Shown here in pieces: positions 39,347-40,222 of a stretch of DNA of 40,222 nt. Location: positions 1-40,222 of the forward strand of contig CALJCO010000093.1 in assembly GCA_938023905.1 (NCBI GenBank). The letters are read 5' to 3'. The notes below the pieces were generated by a model, which saw only the letters and a program-made list of their open reading frames with translations, searched no databases and was not told the DNA's origin. The position numbers and the translations under genes are program-made. This DNA comes from an uncultured Collinsella sp. (GTDB lineage: Bacteria > Actinomycetota > Coriobacteriia > Coriobacteriales > Coriobacteriaceae). The first letter of the stretch is position 1; each line of letters opens with the position of its first letter.

Positions 39347-39892
39347 GTGTGGTATGTGATTCAGGTCATTAACGGTCGCGAAGACGTAATGCGCGAGCGC
39401 ATCGAGCGCATGGTGCCGGCTGGTGCCATGCAGGAGCTCTTTTATCCCCAATTTCAAACCGAGATCAAAGTACACGGCGAATGGGTCAATACGACCAAGC
39501 CGTTGTTCTCTGGTTATCTCATCTGCGATACGGCAGACCCCCGCACCGTTCAACAGTATTTGCTGCGCATGGATGACTTTGCCCGGGTACTCTCCCAGGA
39601 CGGTCAGTTTGTGCCGCTGGCAAAAGAAGAGGTCCAGCTTATTGGTGGCTTTACGCATAGGGGAGACCGCGTAGTGCCCATGAGCGAGGCCCTAAAAGTC
39701 GGTGACCAGGTCGTAGTTACGGCAGGTCCGCTGCTGGGCCACGAAGGCCTTATCAAAACCATTAACAGACGCAAGAGCACTGCTTATTTGGAGCTTGAGC
39801 TGTGCGGCCGACGCGTTACTACGCGCGTTGGCCTTGCCGTGCTTTCAGCCGAGCAGCGCGCAATGCGAAACCTTAAAAAGGCAATCGCCTAA
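39347..39892 (+). CDS. NusG-family antiterminator (LoaP/RfaH-like paralogue)
   Basis: The 181-residue protein starts MWYVIQVINGRED, the NusG N-terminal pattern, continues with a segment ELFYPQFQTEIKVHGEWVNTTKPLFSGYLI (about 30-60) and ends with a KOW domain, GDQVVVTAGPLLGHEGLIKTINRRKSTAYLEL (about 118-149). It is shorter in sequence relation to a housekeeping NusG than to the specialised paralogues that ride RNA polymerase through long operons. The GTG at 39347 has AAGGGGG 8 nt upstream; two earlier GTG codons overlap that site. Standing before a polysaccharide gene, it likely prevents premature termination in that operon. Confidence 0.86.
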   Translation: MWYVIQVINGREDVMRERIERMVPAGAMQELFYPQFQTEIKVHGEWVNTTKPLFSGYLICDTADPRTVQQYLLRMDDFARVLSQDGQFVPLAKEEVQLIGGFTHRGDRVVPMSEALKVGDQVVVTAGPLLGHEGLIKTINRRKSTAYLELELCGRRVTTRVGLAVLSAEQRAMRNLKKAIA

Positions 39893-39917
39893 CTGCGGGC
39901 GGTCGCTACACAGAACA

Positions 39918-39946
39918 GGGAGGATCCCCGACCCGGGGACGAAGTG
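39918..39946 (+). promoter_or_regulatory. Ribosome site separated from its start by a hairpin
   Basis: GGGAGG (39918-39923) lies 20 nt before the GTG at 39944, too far in linear sequence. The intervening TCCCCG-ACC-CGGGGA (39925-39939) is a perfect 6-bp hairpin; when folded, it shortens the effective distance to about 5 nt. Confidence 0.5.
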
Positions 39947-40222
39947 TTGGAAGAGAACGTGTCGGATAAAACAGAATATGCAACGGATGCGCCCGCGGGG
40001 GCGGCACTCATTGCTCAGGCAATGGACCGGCGTGAGGGGGCCGGTCGCTACAAGGCCATGCAATACATCATGGACTGGGATCGCTCGCGCATGGCGTACA
40101 GGGCCGTCAAGCGCGCCTTCGACATCGTGTTCAGCGGTGTCGTGCTTGGTGCCATCGCTATCCCCAGTCTGATTCTTGCTGCCGCTATCCGCCTGGAGAG
40201 CGAGGGCAACCCGTTCTACAGC
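39944..40222 (+). CDS. Phosphoglycosyl transferase (bacterial sugar transferase), cut by window edge
   Basis: Ninety-three codons are visible before the right edge. After a polar N-terminal extension of about 45 residues comes RAVKRAFDIVFSGVVLGAIAIPSLILAAAIRLESEGNPFY, the membrane-anchoring helix and following segment of WcaJ/WbaP/PglC-type enzymes (long motif at about residues 52-93). They move a sugar phosphate from a UDP-sugar to undecaprenyl phosphate, the first step of capsule or exopolysaccharide synthesis. The part seen fits the short monotopic class. The start is uncertain: GTG at 39944, TTG at 39947 or GTG at 39959 in the same frame. Confidence 0.85.
   Translation, partial: MLEENVSDKTEYATDAPAGAALIAQAMDRREGAGRYKAMQYIMDWDRSRMAYRAVKRAFDIVFSGVVLGAIAIPSLILAAAIRLESEGNPFYS

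Overview
The window reads as part of a chromosome of a gut actinobacterium of the Coriobacteriia, most likely Collinsella or a close relative. This is inferred from the high GC content, the protein sequences, a GlgC/GlgD glycogen operon, a gallate-type decarboxylase cluster and the dispersed 'GGGAC/GTCCC' hairpin repeats. No rRNA or other direct marker is present, so the genus is an inference. No CRISPR array, insertion sequence or prophage was seen.

Layout. 1-1780 (-): an amino-acid ABC permease, cut by the window edge, and its Tat-type binding lipoprotein. 1875-5550: hairpin repeats interspersed with an aldose-epimerase-like protein, an acidic single-pass membrane protein and an AAA/DUF4143 ATPase preceded by large palindromes. 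5616-11464 (-): an aromatic-acid decarboxylase cluster made of a MerR regulator, UbiX flavin prenyltransferase, LpdC/UbiD decarboxylase, a DASS-type transporter, and an unusual fusion of an LpdD-like subunit to an isopentenyl-diphosphate-isomerase/Nudix domain. 11578-19282: an MFS exporter, a low-molecular-weight tyrosine phosphatase, a TIGR04076 protein with a pyridoxal kinase, then a MarR regulator with a heterodimeric ABC exporter. 19618-23353: fmt-rsmB with T-rich codon use, an AT-rich anchored surface protein and an FmdB zinc ribbon.

23442-36743 (-) is a glycogen island: a GH13-GH77 fusion for alpha-glucan breakdown, then a complete operon transcribed glgB-glgP-glgC-glgD-glgA. GlgA and GlgB carry lysine/alanine/threonine-rich, histone-H1-like C-terminal tails. 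TGGTAAA(A)C-type operators occur upstream of both the fusion gene and the divergent glgB/HAD intergenic region, which suggests one regulator for synthesis and breakdown. 37075-38561 (+): a HAD phosphatase, thiamine pyrophosphokinase and tRNA-Ala(GGC). After a leader of about 740 nt without a convincing gene, 39347-40222 (+) starts a surface-polysaccharide operon with a NusG-like antiterminator and the first part of a phosphoglycosyl transferase.

The two most original items are the LpdD-IDI fusion inside a prenylated-FMN-dependent decarboxylase cluster, which would connect cofactor-precursor (DMAPP/DMAP) supply to the enzyme that needs it, and the histone-like tails on two glycogen-building enzymes.
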